From assembly GCF_030362835.1 (NCBI RefSeq), contig NZ_JAUCGQ010000002.1, positions 186,001 through 250,000 on the forward strand: a stretch of DNA of 64,000 bases, read 5' to 3'. A program made the position numbers and the translations under genes. This DNA is from Cellulomonas alba. Its GTDB lineage: Bacteria > Actinomycetota > Actinomycetes > Actinomycetales > Cellulomonadaceae. The notes below the pieces were generated by a model. The model ran no database searches and was not told the origin of the DNA. It saw only the letters and a list, made by a program, of their open reading frames with translations. Shown piece by piece: positions 49,787 to 58,269 of this stretch; position 1 is the first letter of the stretch; each line of letters opens with the position of its first letter.

Positions 49787-50746
49787 GTGACCTCACAGCT
49801 CGTGCCGCCGGTCGAGCAGGGGCAGCGGCGGCCGACGCCGCTGCCCCCCCGCGGCACCAAGAGGCGCTCGCTGCGTCACGGTGACCGGTACTGGGCCTAT
49901 CTCCTGATCCTGCCGACGGCCGTCGGTCTGACCGTCTTCTCGATCTGGCCCGCGATCCAGACCTTCTACTTCTCGTTCACGAAGTGGGGGACGTTCGGCG
50001 GCCACGAGTGGACCGGCCTCGACAACTACGCCCAGGTCTTCCACGACCCCGAGCTGCTGCGGTCGCTGTGGAACACCGTGATCTTCTCGGTGATGACGCT
50101 CCTCGGCATCCCGCTGTCGATCGGGCTCGCGGCGCTGCTCAACACCAAGGGGCTGCGCGGGGTGGGCGTCTACCGGGCGCTGTACTTCCTGCCCGTCGTC
50201 ACCATGCCCGCCGCGATCGCGCTCGTGTGGAAGCTCATCTACAACGGCGACACCGGCATCCTCAACCAGTTCCTCGCTGTGTTCGGCGTCGACGGCCCGC
50301 ACTGGCTGTCGGACCCGGCGACGGCGATCTACGCGGTCGGGGTCGTGTCCATCTGGAGCTCGCTCGGCTACAACATGGTGCTCTTCCTCGCGGGGATGCA
50401 GTCGATCCCGGGGGAGTTCTACGAGGCCGCGTCGATCGACGGCGCAGGCCCGTGGCGGCAGTTCTTCCGCATCACGATGCCGCTCCTGACGCCGACGACG
50501 TTCTTCGTCACGGTCATCACGGTGATCAACGCGCTGCAGGCGTTCGACCTCGTCTACCTCATGGTCGGCAAGGCCAGCCCCGCGATCGAGGAGTCGCAGA
50601 CGGTGGTCTACCTGTTCTACGCGAAGGGCATCCTGCAGGGCGACGGCGGCTATGCCGCCGCGATCGCCTTCGTGCTGCTCGCCCTGATCCTGCTGATCAC
50701 GGCCTTCCAGTTCCGCGTCCAGAAGCGGTGGGTGCACTATGAGTGA
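49787..50746 (+). CDS. ABC sugar transporter permease (MalF type), second system
   Basis: The 319-residue permease has six membrane segments (first: YWAYLLILPTAVGLTVFSIWP) and the EAA loop EAASIDGAGPWRQFFRITMPLLTP. It starts at GTG 15 nt after the binding protein gene and overlaps the next permease by 8 nt, so all three are expressed as a unit. Confidence 0.92.
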   Translation: MTSQLVPPVEQGQRRPTPLPPRGTKRRSLRHGDRYWAYLLILPTAVGLTVFSIWPAIQTFYFSFTKWGTFGGHEWTGLDNYAQVFHDPELLRSLWNTVIFSVMTLLGIPLSIGLAALLNTKGLRGVGVYRALYFLPVVTMPAAIALVWKLIYNGDTGILNQFLAVFGVDGPHWLSDPATAIYAVGVVSIWSSLGYNMVLFLAGMQSIPGEFYEAASIDGAGPWRQFFRITMPLLTPTTFFVTVITVINALQAFDLVYLMVGKASPAIEESQTVVYLFYAKGILQGDGGYAAAIAFVLLALILLITAFQFRVQKRWVHYE

Positions 50747-51590
50747 CCGAGTCCCCGCGACGAGCGCCGTCGGGCCGAAGCGCTCGCACACGGCCATCCA
50801 CGTGGTGCTGATCGTCGGTTCCGTGCTGATGGTCCTCCCGTTCTTCTGGGAGGTCTCGACCTCGCTCAAGACGTACGCCGAGTCGATCTCCGTGCCGCCG
50901 ACGATCTTCCCGTCGAGCCCGGTGTGGAAGAACTACACGGACGTCTTCGCCACGCTGCCGTTCGGTGCCCAGTTCCTCAACACGGTGATCATGACCGTGG
51001 CACGGACCGTGGGCCAGGTCTTCTTCTGCGCGGCGGCCGGGTACGCGTTCGCGCGCCTCGAGTTCCCCGGACGCAACGCCATCTTCATCGCCTTCTTGTC
51101 GGTGCTGATGGTCCCGTCCCAGCTGTTCCTGCTCTCGCAGTTCCAGCTCATGCAGCGATTCGGCCTGCTGAACACGGTGACGGCCCTCGCCCTGCCCGGG
51201 ATCTTCAGCGCGTTCGGGACCTTCCTCCTGCGGCAGTTCTTCCTGCAGCTGCCGGCGGAGCTGGACGCGGCAGCCCGGCTCGACGGGTGCAACCCGTTCC
51301 AGGTGTGGTGGAAGGTCATGCTCCCGCTCGCGAAGAACGGGATGCTCGCGCTGGGGATCCTCACCGCGATCTGGTCGTGGAACGACCTGCTCTGGCCGCT
51401 GGTCGTGAACAACGACCCCGAGAAGATGACCCTCTCCGCCGGCTTGTCCACGCTCCAGGGGCAGTTCCTCACGAACTACCCCGTGCTGATGGCGGGGTCC
51501 TTCCTGGCGAGCATCCCGATGATCGTCCTCTTCGTCATGTTCCAGAAGAACATGCTCGAAGGAATCGCCTCCAGCGGCATCAAGGGCTGA
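50739..51590 (+). CDS. ABC sugar transporter permease (MalG type), second system
   Basis: The 283-residue partner permease has six membrane segments and the EAA loop LDAAARLDGCNPFQVWWKVMLPLAKNG. It is closely similar in layout to the MalG-type permease of the first importer (e.g. SWNDLLWPLVVNND versus SWNDLVWPLIAINN), suggesting the two importers arose by duplication. Overlap with the preceding gene implies coupled translation. Confidence 0.92.
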   Translation: MSDRVPATSAVGPKRSHTAIHVVLIVGSVLMVLPFFWEVSTSLKTYAESISVPPTIFPSSPVWKNYTDVFATLPFGAQFLNTVIMTVARTVGQVFFCAAAGYAFARLEFPGRNAIFIAFLSVLMVPSQLFLLSQFQLMQRFGLLNTVTALALPGIFSAFGTFLLRQFFLQLPAELDAAARLDGCNPFQVWWKVMLPLAKNGMLALGILTAIWSWNDLLWPLVVNNDPEKMTLSAGLSTLQGQFLTNYPVLMAGSFLASIPMIVLFVMFQKNMLEGIASSGIKG

Positions 51591-51633
51591 CGCCCCGTCG
51601 CACGTCAGATTTCCACAGATTGAGAGACGCAGA

Positions 51634-52707
51634 ATGCCTGCCCCTGAAGCCGACTGGGACGCGATCGTCAACCTGCCGCTGCGCGAGTGGCGGCCCCGCA
51701 GCCGGATGACCGCCACCGTCACCCCCGTCGACCACCCGGCGTTCCCGGCGGTCGACATCCACAACCACCTCGGACGCTGGCTCAGCGACGACGGCGACTG
51801 GCTGATCAAGGACCCGGCCGCGCTCGTCGCGATGATGGACGAGGTCGGCGTGACGACGATCGTCAACCTCGACGGTCGCTGGGGAGACGAGGTCACCGCG
51901 AACGTCGAGCGGTACGACCGCGCGTACCCGGGCCGCTTCGTCACGTTCTGCCACGTCGACTGGGACCGGCTCGCGGAGCCCGACGGCGAGCAGACGCTGC
52001 TCGCACAGCTCGAGGACAGCGCCGCGCGCGGCGCCCGCGGCATCAAGGTCTGGAAGAACCTCGGCCTGTGGGTCGAGGACGCCGACGGCTCGAAGATCCT
52101 GCCCGACGACCCGCGCGTCATCCGGATCCTCACGCGCGCCGGAGAGCTGGGGCTGCCGATCCTCATCCACGTGTCGGACCCCAAGGCGTTCTTCGACCCG
52201 CTCGACGTGCACAACGAGCGGCTCGACGAGCTGATGCACAGCCGGGACTGGTGGTTCGGTGACACGACGAGGTTCCCGACGTTCGAGCGGATCGTCGAGG
52301 GCCTCGCCAACCTCGTCGTCGCCACCCCGGGCACCACCTACATCGGCGCCCACGTCGGCTGCGTCGCCGAGGACCTCGACTGGGTCGAGGCGCTGATGGC
52401 GAAGGCGCCGAACTTCCACGTCGACATCGCCGGTCGCATGGCGGAGATCGGCCGTCAGCCGCGCCGGTTCGCGAGGATGGTGGAGCGGTTCCCCGACCGG
52501 GTGCTGTTCGGCACGGACATCTACCCGGTCTCGGCCGAGGCGTACCGCAACCACTTCCGGTTCCTCGAGACGCAGGACGAGTCGTTCGACTACTCGCCCG
52601 GCGCGGAGATCCCGCCGCAGGGCCGCTGGCAGGTGTCGGGCGTCGACCTCCCGGTGCACCTGCTCCGGGCCGTCTACCAGGACAACGCGCGCCGCATCCT
52701 GGCGTGA
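51634..52707 (+). CDS. Amidohydrolase-2-type TIM-barrel metal hydrolase, copy 2
   Basis: The 357-residue paralogue of the protein at 47367. It keeps H43/H45 (DIHNHLGRW), the Lys segment GIKVWKNLGLWV, His in ILIHVSDPKAFFDPLD, GAHVGCVAEDLDWVEAL and Asp in VLFGTDIYPV. The two copies match over most of their length, but the N-terminal 40 residues and the segment after the Lys differ, which suggests separate substrates. Together with copy 1 it encloses the second ABC importer in the order amidohydrolase - SBP - permease - permease - amidohydrolase. Function unknown. Confidence 0.82.
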   Translation: MPAPEADWDAIVNLPLREWRPRSRMTATVTPVDHPAFPAVDIHNHLGRWLSDDGDWLIKDPAALVAMMDEVGVTTIVNLDGRWGDEVTANVERYDRAYPGRFVTFCHVDWDRLAEPDGEQTLLAQLEDSAARGARGIKVWKNLGLWVEDADGSKILPDDPRVIRILTRAGELGLPILIHVSDPKAFFDPLDVHNERLDELMHSRDWWFGDTTRFPTFERIVEGLANLVVATPGTTYIGAHVGCVAEDLDWVEALMAKAPNFHVDIAGRMAEIGRQPRRFARMVERFPDRVLFGTDIYPVSAEAYRNHFRFLETQDESFDYSPGAEIPPQGRWQVSGVDLPVHLLRAVYQDNARRILA

Positions 52708-52733
52708 CGGGGCATCCGCTCGATCGTCCCGGC

Positions 52734-52794
52734 CGAGGGTTCAGCGCAGCCGCGCCGCTGCGCTGAACCCTCGCCTCTGCGCGACCTCGCGCAG
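52734..52794 (+). terminator. Perfect 17-bp hairpin terminator closing the operon
   Basis: CGAGGGTTCAGCGCAGC (52734-52750) and its exact complement (52757-52773) enclose a 6-nt loop, starting 27 nt after the amidohydrolase stop. A second smaller hairpin, CTGCGCG/CGCGCAG (52777-52794), follows. No T-run is present. It separates the operon from the MFS gene. The rest of the 225-nt gap to that gene shows no promoter I can name. Confidence 0.8.
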
Positions 52795-52932
52795 CGCACG
52801 CGTGCGCGGCCTCGCGCCGCACGCCACCCGCTGGCCGCAGGCCACGCGTCTCGTCCTCGCTCCCCGCCCCACGGCGTCGGCCGGGAGCCCCCGCGGCTCT
52901 GCCGCGCCCTCGCTCGATCCCGGAGGAACTCC

Positions 52933-54228
52933 ATGACGCAGGCCGCAGTCGACGCCGGCTACGGCGGTCCGCGGACGGTCCGGCGCAACGTCCTGCTGTT
53001 CTTCCTGGACGGCGTCACGTTCCAGCCGTCGACCGCGCTGATCTCGATGACGACGGTGATCCCGCTGCTCTTCGACCAGCTCCACGCGTCGACCCTGCAG
53101 TTCGCGATCGCGACGGCCATCGTCTCCGTGTGCTCGTTCGTCTCGCAGCCCGTCTTCGTGTCCCTCTGCTCCCGGGTGCGACGCATGGGGCGGTCGTTCG
53201 CCTGGATCTTGTTCCTGCAGCGGGTGCTGTTCCTCGCCTTCGTCGTGTCCATGCCCCTGCTCGCGGGCAACCCGTCGACGATGACGTGGGTGTTCCTCGC
53301 CTCCTGGGCGGTCTTCAACCTGTTCTCCGGGTCGGGGACGGTGTTCAACGTCCCGCTCGTGCTCAAGCTCCTGCCGCCGAACCGGCGAGCCGGGATGCGC
53401 GGGGTGGGCATCGCGATCGGCAGCCTCATCTCGCTCGCGATGGCCGCGCTCATCCCCGTCACGATCGAGCGGGTCTCCTACCCGCAGGACTTCATGGTCC
53501 TGTTCGGCATCGGCCTGCTGTTCCTGTTCGCCAACGCCGCCGGCTTCTGGCTGATGGACGAGGGGGAGGACGTCGAGCCGCGACACCCCGTCCGGGTCGC
53601 CGAGTACATGAAGGCCATCCCCGCGACGCTGGTCGGCGACCCGGTGTTCCGCGCGATGGTGGGGTCGTGCGTCGCCCTCGTGGTCGCGAACTCGCTCATC
53701 CCCTTCTACACGCTCCACGCGATCCGGGACCTGTCGGCCTCGGAGGCGCAGGTGTCCCTGCTCGCCGGCCTCGCGATCGTCACCGGCGTCGCGGTGAGCC
53801 TCGTCTTCGGGTTCTTCATCGACCGCAAGGGGCCGGTCAGGCTGTCGCCGGTCGCTGCCGTCGTCGCGACGGCGGCGGGGGTCGTCGGGCTGGTGGCGCA
53901 CTCGTTCCCGGCGTTCGTCGTCGCGTGGGTGCTCGCGAACCTGGCGAACGCGTGCTACATGCAGGTGACGATGCTGATGCTGGGCGACGTGAGCCCGCGG
54001 GGGAAGTCGCCGCTGTACGTGGGCATCCTGCTGTCGATCTCGATGCTCCTGTCGTCGGTCGTCGTGCTCGCGCTGGCACCCGTGCTCGACCACGTCGGCT
54101 TCACCGCGCTGTTCGTGCTCGTCCTCGTCTGCGGCGCCGCGGCGTGGTACCTCAACGTCCGGGTCTTCCAGCCCCGCCTGGCGGCGACGGCCGGGACCGA
54201 GACCGTGCCGGGCGGGGTCGGGCGGTGA
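52933..54228 (+). CDS. Major facilitator superfamily transporter
   Basis: A 431-residue membrane transporter with about 12 hydrophobic segments (e.g. VFLASWAVFNLFSGSGTVFN, AMVGSCVALVVANSLIPFY, LVFVLVLVCGAAAWYL-like C-terminal helix). The loop LCSRVRRMGRS between segments 2 and 3 matches the MFS motif A position in loose form. Cargo unknown; sugar, drug or precursor export are possible. GGAGG lies 7 nt before the ATG. It follows the operon terminator and might be regulated separately. Confidence 0.85.
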   Translation: MTQAAVDAGYGGPRTVRRNVLLFFLDGVTFQPSTALISMTTVIPLLFDQLHASTLQFAIATAIVSVCSFVSQPVFVSLCSRVRRMGRSFAWILFLQRVLFLAFVVSMPLLAGNPSTMTWVFLASWAVFNLFSGSGTVFNVPLVLKLLPPNRRAGMRGVGIAIGSLISLAMAALIPVTIERVSYPQDFMVLFGIGLLFLFANAAGFWLMDEGEDVEPRHPVRVAEYMKAIPATLVGDPVFRAMVGSCVALVVANSLIPFYTLHAIRDLSASEAQVSLLAGLAIVTGVAVSLVFGFFIDRKGPVRLSPVAAVVATAAGVVGLVAHSFPAFVVAWVLANLANACYMQVTMLMLGDVSPRGKSPLYVGILLSISMLLSSVVVLALAPVLDHVGFTALFVLVLVCGAAAWYLNVRVFQPRLAATAGTETVPGGVGR

Positions 54229-54256
54229 CGCCGACGGGAGGCCGCGTGCCGGCTCC

Positions 54257-54262
54257 TAGAAT
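54257..54262 (+). promoter_or_regulatory. -10 box of the histidine phosphatase gene
   Basis: TAGAAT at 54257-54262 is a near-consensus actinobacterial -10 box, with the ATG 24 nt downstream and a separate RBS CGGAGG, so this transcript has a leader, unlike many neighbours. Confidence 0.5.
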
Positions 54263-54286
54263 CGGCGTCCCCACCCCGGAGGTCTG

Positions 54287-54856
54287 ATGAGAGTCGCACT
54301 GATCCGCCACGGCCAGACCGACTGGAACATCCAGCGGCGCTACCAGGGCTGGCACGGGCTCGACCTCAACGAGATCGGCCGCGCGCAGGCGCAGGAGGCG
54401 GGCGGGCGGCTCGTCGCAGCCGGCTCGGCGACGGGCGCTGACTGGCGGTGGCTCGCGTCGTCGACGTCCCCGCGCGCGGTGCAGACGGCCGAGATCGTCG
54501 GGGAGGTCGCGGGACTGGAGCTCCGCGAGCAGGTGCGGGACCTGATCGAGCGGGGCTTCGGCGTGGCCGAGGGCATGCTGATCGACGAGGCGCGCACGCG
54601 CTGGCCCGACCGCGACTACGAAGGCGGCGAGTCCACGGCGCAGGTGCTGGCGCGGTCGCTCGCCGCCCTGGACGCCCTGGCAGCCCAGCACGCCGGCACG
54701 GACGGCGTCGTGGTGTCGCACGGCACCGTGCTGCGCCTGATCGTCGGGGAGCTGACGGGCACCGACCCGGGCAGCCTGCCCAACGGGGCGATCGCGGTGC
54801 TGGACGGAGGGCCCGGCGCCTGGCGGGTCGAGGTCCACCCGGTGCCCTCGGCCTGA
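54287..54856 (+). CDS. Histidine phosphatase-family protein (phosphoglycerate mutase-like)
   Basis: A 189-residue cytosolic phosphatase of the PhoE/GpmB branch. The catalytic His is in LIRHGQTDWN near residue 8, with QGWHGLDLNEIGRAQA, the SPRAVQTAEIV Arg region and the second His in GVVVSHGTVLRLIVGEL. Substrate unknown. GGAGG precedes the ATG. It stands on its own after the MFS gene. Confidence 0.92.
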   Translation: MRVALIRHGQTDWNIQRRYQGWHGLDLNEIGRAQAQEAGGRLVAAGSATGADWRWLASSTSPRAVQTAEIVGEVAGLELREQVRDLIERGFGVAEGMLIDEARTRWPDRDYEGGESTAQVLARSLAALDALAAQHAGTDGVVVSHGTVLRLIVGELTGTDPGSLPNGAIAVLDGGPGAWRVEVHPVPSA

Positions 54857-55104
54857 CGCCGTCGACCGGCCGTCGGGCCGCCCGCGTCCCGCGCGCGTGG
54901 TGCCGCACGGTGACCGTCGAGCCCGAGCGGGATCTCCGTCGAGCACCCGGACGGCGCGGGGCGTCGGCGTGGCGCATGGCGCGGGCGGGTGATGAGCGGC
55001 TCGTTTCGCCCACCATCAGCGACGTTGCTCGTTAGGGTGCGACGCGACACTCGCCACCACGAGGCCCGGGCAGCGCTGCCAGGCACACCAGGAAGAGGGG
55101 CCGC

Positions 55105-55191
55105 ATGTCCTGGCCGACCGTTCTCCCGCTCGTGCGGGCGTCCACCACCGCGACCGTGTCACGCGCCACGACTCGACCGGTCCGGGCGTGA
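55105..55191 (+). CDS. Short upstream reading frame coupled to the CE4 deacetylase gene
   Basis: A 28-codon frame starts at ATG 55105, 4 nt after a GGAAGAGGGG Shine-Dalgarno-like stretch, and ends at TGA 55189-55191, overlapping the deacetylase GTG by 4 nt (GTGA). The deacetylase start has no clear RBS of its own. The peptide is Thr/Arg/Val-rich and unlike anything I know. A -10-like TTAGGGT stands at about 55032-55038. The 330-nt gap before the deacetylase contains otherwise nothing that I can name. Confidence 0.35.
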   Translation: MSWPTVLPLVRASTTATVSRATTRPVRA

Positions 55192-56027
55192 CGCCGGCAG
55201 AGCCGAGCACGGGCGCGTCGTCTCGAGGGCTGACCCGACGCTCCCTCGTGCTCGCCGCGCTCGCGGGCGGGGCGGGCGTCGTCGGCGGGTACGCGCTCGC
55301 CGGCCGGCGCGCGGGCGCGGCTGCCGGCGCGGGGCCGACCGTGACCACCGCCGAGCGGCACGCTGCTCAGCCCGAGGCCCTGTTCCGCATCCCGACGACG
55401 GAGCCGATCGTGGCCCTGACCTTCGACGATGGTCCGGACCCGCTGTACACACCCGCCGTTCTCGACCTGCTCGCGGACAGGGGCATGAGCGCCACGTTCT
55501 TCCTCGTGGGCGCCAACGCCGCCGCCGAGCCCGAGCTGGTCCGGCGGATCCTGGACGGCGGCCACGGCATCGGCAACCACACCCAGGACCACCGCAGCCT
55601 CGACACGTTGACCGCCCAGCAGGTCCGTGTCGAGATCCAGCAGGCGCACGACGCGCTGATCGCCGCGGGCTGCCCCGAACCGGACCTGTTCCGACCACCG
55701 AGGGGGCGCACGAACGCGATCGTCGGCACGCTCGCCGACTCCTACGCGTACCGGACCGTGTTCTGGGACGCGTGCGTCGAGCACTTCGTCAACCATCAGC
55801 CGGTCGCCGCCGGGGTCGAGCAGATGGTCTCCACGATCCGGCCCGGCTCGATCATCCTGGCTCACGACGGCGGACGGATCGTCGGCTCGGAAAGCGCGCC
55901 CCTGTCGCGGGCCCGGACCATCGAGGCCCTGCCCGATCTTCTCGACCGCCTCACCGAACGAGGACTGAGGGTGGTCGACGTCGCGACGTTGCTGCAGGCG
56001 ACCGGGACCCCCGCGCTCGCGGTCTGA
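55188..56027 (+). CDS. Exported polysaccharide deacetylase (CE4 / NodB-like)
   Basis: A 279-residue CE4 enzyme removing N-acetyl groups from peptidoglycan or another polysaccharide. The N-terminus has a twin-arginine-like TRRSLVLAALAGGAGVVGG signal. The NodB domain shows TFDDGPDP (motif 1, catalytic base Asp), HTQDHRSL (motif 2, metal His), RPPRGRTN (motif 3, normally RxPY/G) and SIILAHDGG (motif 5). It starts at GTG 55188 within the 4-nt overlap with a small upstream frame. A link to galactosaminoglycan deacetylation is possible but not shown. Confidence 0.9.
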   Translation: MTPAEPSTGASSRGLTRRSLVLAALAGGAGVVGGYALAGRRAGAAAGAGPTVTTAERHAAQPEALFRIPTTEPIVALTFDDGPDPLYTPAVLDLLADRGMSATFFLVGANAAAEPELVRRILDGGHGIGNHTQDHRSLDTLTAQQVRVEIQQAHDALIAAGCPEPDLFRPPRGRTNAIVGTLADSYAYRTVFWDACVEHFVNHQPVAAGVEQMVSTIRPGSIILAHDGGRIVGSESAPLSRARTIEALPDLLDRLTERGLRVVDVATLLQATGTPALAV

Positions 56028-56112
56028 ACGTCGACGACGGCCGCCGGCGTTCGCCGCGCCCGACGGGCGGATCCCGCGGAGGGAGCGGACGGGTGGAGGG
56101 ACCGGGGAGGGG

Positions 56113-56183
56113 AGCGGACGACGGGAATCGAACCCGCGTAGCCAGTTTGGAAGACTGGGGCTCTACCATTGAGCTACGTCCGC
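56113..56183 (-). tRNA. tRNA-Gly (anticodon TCC)
   Basis: On the minus strand the acceptor stem GCGGACG (56183-56177) pairs with CGTCCGC (56120-56114), with discriminator T at 56113. The D-arm has TAGCTCAATGGTAGAGC, the anticodon stem CCAGT/ACTGG encloses CTTCCAA (anticodon TCC) and the T-arm contains GGGTTCGATTCCC. No CCA is encoded. Confidence 0.96.
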
Positions 56184-56623
56184 GCAGGTCACAGGCCTGA
56201 GCGCCGCCTGCGAGAGGCGAGCCGTGGGTCCGGACCGCGGACACAGGCTACCGGCTCGCGCGGCCTCTCCTCGCACCACCGCGCTCGCCCGGACAAGCCG
56301 CCGCGACCTCACGCCGACGTCCGTGCCGACCGGCGGCCGCGACATCGCCCCGCCGTGCGAGCCGACCGACGTGCCGCGCCCCCGCTCGGCCGTCCGAGCC
56401 CGTCGCCGGGTGCCCCGCGCGCGTCCGCCTCGCACCGTCCCGGGACGGCCGCCAGGGACCACCGTCGTGGCAGCCGCGTCGCGCCGTGACGTACCATCGA
56501 GGGTCGCCCGCGCGCGGTCGCGGTGCTCCCCGCCTCTCGAGGAGCGGTCCGCCGCGCGCCGACCCCGATGCCTGAACACGCCGGAGCTGCCGGCGTCCGC
56601 CCGACCATCTGGAGACCAACGAA
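56184..56623. other. 440-nt gap between tRNA-Gly and tig
   Basis: No gene is supported here on either strand. The right part holds a possible -10 box TACCAT (56492-56497) upstream of tig. The remainder is GC-rich, without repeats I can name. Confidence 0.4.
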
Positions 56624-58018
56624 GTGAAGAGCGCCGTCGAGACCCTGGAGCCCACCAAGGTCAAGCTGACCGTCGAGGTGACGTACGACGAGCTCAAGCC
56701 GAGCATCGAGCACGCGTACGAGCACATCGCGCAGGACGTGACGGTCCCCGGGTTCCGCAAGGGCAAGGTCCCGCCGCGCATCATCGACCAGCGCATCGGC
56801 CGCGTCGCCGTCATCGAGCACGCCGTCAACGACGGCCTGTCCGGCTTCTACGCCGAGGCCGTGCGCGAGAACGACCTGCGCCCGCTCGGTCAGCCCGAGG
56901 TCGAGGTCACCAAGGTCCCGGGTCTCGTCGCCGGCGAGGACGAGGGCGAGCTGCACTTCACCGCCGAGGTCGAGGTGCGCCCCACGATCACCGTCCCGGA
57001 GCTGTCCGAGGTCGCGCTGAGCATCGACGGACTGGACGTCTCGGACGAGGACGTCGAGGGCCGCCTCGACGCGCTGCGCGAGCGCTTCGGCACGCTGGTC
57101 GGTGTCGACCGCCCCGCCGCCGAGGGCGACTTCGTCGTGCTCGACCTCGTCGCCAAGATCGGTGACGAGGAGATCGACTCGGTCTCGGGTGTCAGCTACC
57201 AGATCGGTGCGGGCAACATGCTCGAGGGCCTCGACGAGGCGCTGACGGGCCTCTCGGGCGGCGAGACCACGACGTTCGAGACGGCGCTCGCCGGTGGCGA
57301 CCGCGCGGGCGAGCAGGCGCAGGTCGCGGTCACCGCGCAGCAGGTCAAGGAGCGCCAGCTCCCCGAGGCCGACGACGACTTCGCGCAGCTCGCGAGCGAG
57401 TTCGACACGCTCGCCGAGCTGAAGGACGACCTCCGCGAGCAGGCCGGCCGCATCAAGGCGCAGAACCAGGCCGTGCAGGCGCGCGACCTGCTGCTCGAGA
57501 AGCTCCTCGAGGGCACCGAGATCCCGGTGCCCCGCGGCGTCGTCGAGGCCGAGATCCACCGTCACCTCGAGTCGGAGGGCCGCCTCGGGGACGACGAGCA
57601 CCGCGCCGAGGTCGACGAGCAGGCCACCGTCGCGCTGCGCAACCAGATCCTCCTCGACACGCTCGCCGAGCAGCTCGAGGTCAAGGTCTCGCAGCCCGAG
57701 CTCATCGACTACCTCGTGAACGCGTCGCGCCAGTACGGCGTCGACCCGAACACGTTCATCACGACGCTCGACCAGCAGGGTCAGATCCCGCAGATGGTCG
57801 CCGAGGTCGCGCGCTCGAAGGCCATCGCGGTCGCGCTGCGCCGGGTCGCCGTCACGGACCCGAGCGGCGCCGACGTCGACCTGTCCGAGTTCATCGGCAC
57901 CGACGAGGAGGACGCGGCTGCGGAGGCCGAGGCCACCGGTGGCGAGACGAGCCAGGGCGTCGTCAGCGGCTCGGACGCCGCGGCGATCCCGGTCTTCGTG
58001 GACGAGCAGCAGGCCTGA
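56624..58018 (+). CDS. tig: Trigger factor (ribosome-associated chaperone)
   Basis: The 464-residue chaperone binds the ribosome exit tunnel and shields nascent chains. Its N-terminal ribosome-binding part carries the signature GFRKGKVPPRII, a central FKBP-type peptidyl-prolyl isomerase region follows (residues ~160-250, EGDFVVLDLVAKIGDEEID), then a helical substrate-cradle C-terminal domain. An acidic Ala/Glu-rich tail of about 40 residues ends the protein. The GTG at 56624 has GGAG 11 nt upstream. tig sits upstream of clpP1P2 and clpX as in many bacteria, but with the AbiEi-like gene inserted between. Confidence 0.96.
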   Translation: MKSAVETLEPTKVKLTVEVTYDELKPSIEHAYEHIAQDVTVPGFRKGKVPPRIIDQRIGRVAVIEHAVNDGLSGFYAEAVRENDLRPLGQPEVEVTKVPGLVAGEDEGELHFTAEVEVRPTITVPELSEVALSIDGLDVSDEDVEGRLDALRERFGTLVGVDRPAAEGDFVVLDLVAKIGDEEIDSVSGVSYQIGAGNMLEGLDEALTGLSGGETTTFETALAGGDRAGEQAQVAVTAQQVKERQLPEADDDFAQLASEFDTLAELKDDLREQAGRIKAQNQAVQARDLLLEKLLEGTEIPVPRGVVEAEIHRHLESEGRLGDDEHRAEVDEQATVALRNQILLDTLAEQLEVKVSQPELIDYLVNASRQYGVDPNTFITTLDQQGQIPQMVAEVARSKAIAVALRRVAVTDPSGADVDLSEFIGTDEEDAAAEAEATGGETSQGVVSGSDAAAIPVFVDEQQA

Positions 58019-58028
58019 CGACCCCGGC

Positions 58029-58063
58029 CGAAGGCCCGCGCCCCTCGGGGACGCGGGCCTTCG
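58029..58063 (+). terminator. Terminator of tig
   Basis: CGAAGGCCCGCG (58029-58040) pairs with CGCGGGCCTTCG (58052-58063), and the inner CCCCTCGGGG adds a further stem-loop. It begins 10 nt after the stop codon. This is the clearest terminator in the window. Confidence 0.85.
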
Positions 58064-58117
58064 CCGTCCCCGGCGGCCGGCGCCGCGGCGCGGTGAACGC
58101 GCGTCGGCACGGCGAGA

Positions 58118-58177
58118 CGAGCGAGATCGCGCGCCGCGGGCGATGGATCGCGCGCGCGACGTGCGCGATCTCGCTCG
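58118..58177. repeat. Palindromic GAGATCGCGC element, upstream copy
   Basis: A perfect 15-bp inverted repeat CGAGCGAGATCGCGC (58118-58132) / GCGCGATCTCGCTCG (58163-58177) encloses a 30-nt spacer with GGATCGCGCGCGCGAC in its centre. The same three-block layout recurs at 59214-59271 on the other side of the AbiEi-like gene, and partially at 321-354. Confidence 0.7.
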
Positions 58178-58269
58178 CCGAGCCGCGCACAGCCCCGGCC
58201 GCGCCGACGACGTCCACCGGATGCGGCGTCGCGCGGACGTGTCGAGCACTGGTCCCGGACCATCGACGC

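Noticed and set aside
30931..54228. A prophage or integrative element carrying the sugar island
   Set aside because: No integrase, transposase, tRNA-linked direct repeats or change in base composition was seen at the borders.
58093..58269. N-terminal extension of the AbiEi-like protein through the upstream repeat
   Set aside because: The extension is encoded by palindromic repeat and Ala/Thr-rich sequence with no domain match; conserved sequence starts after the GTG at 58270.
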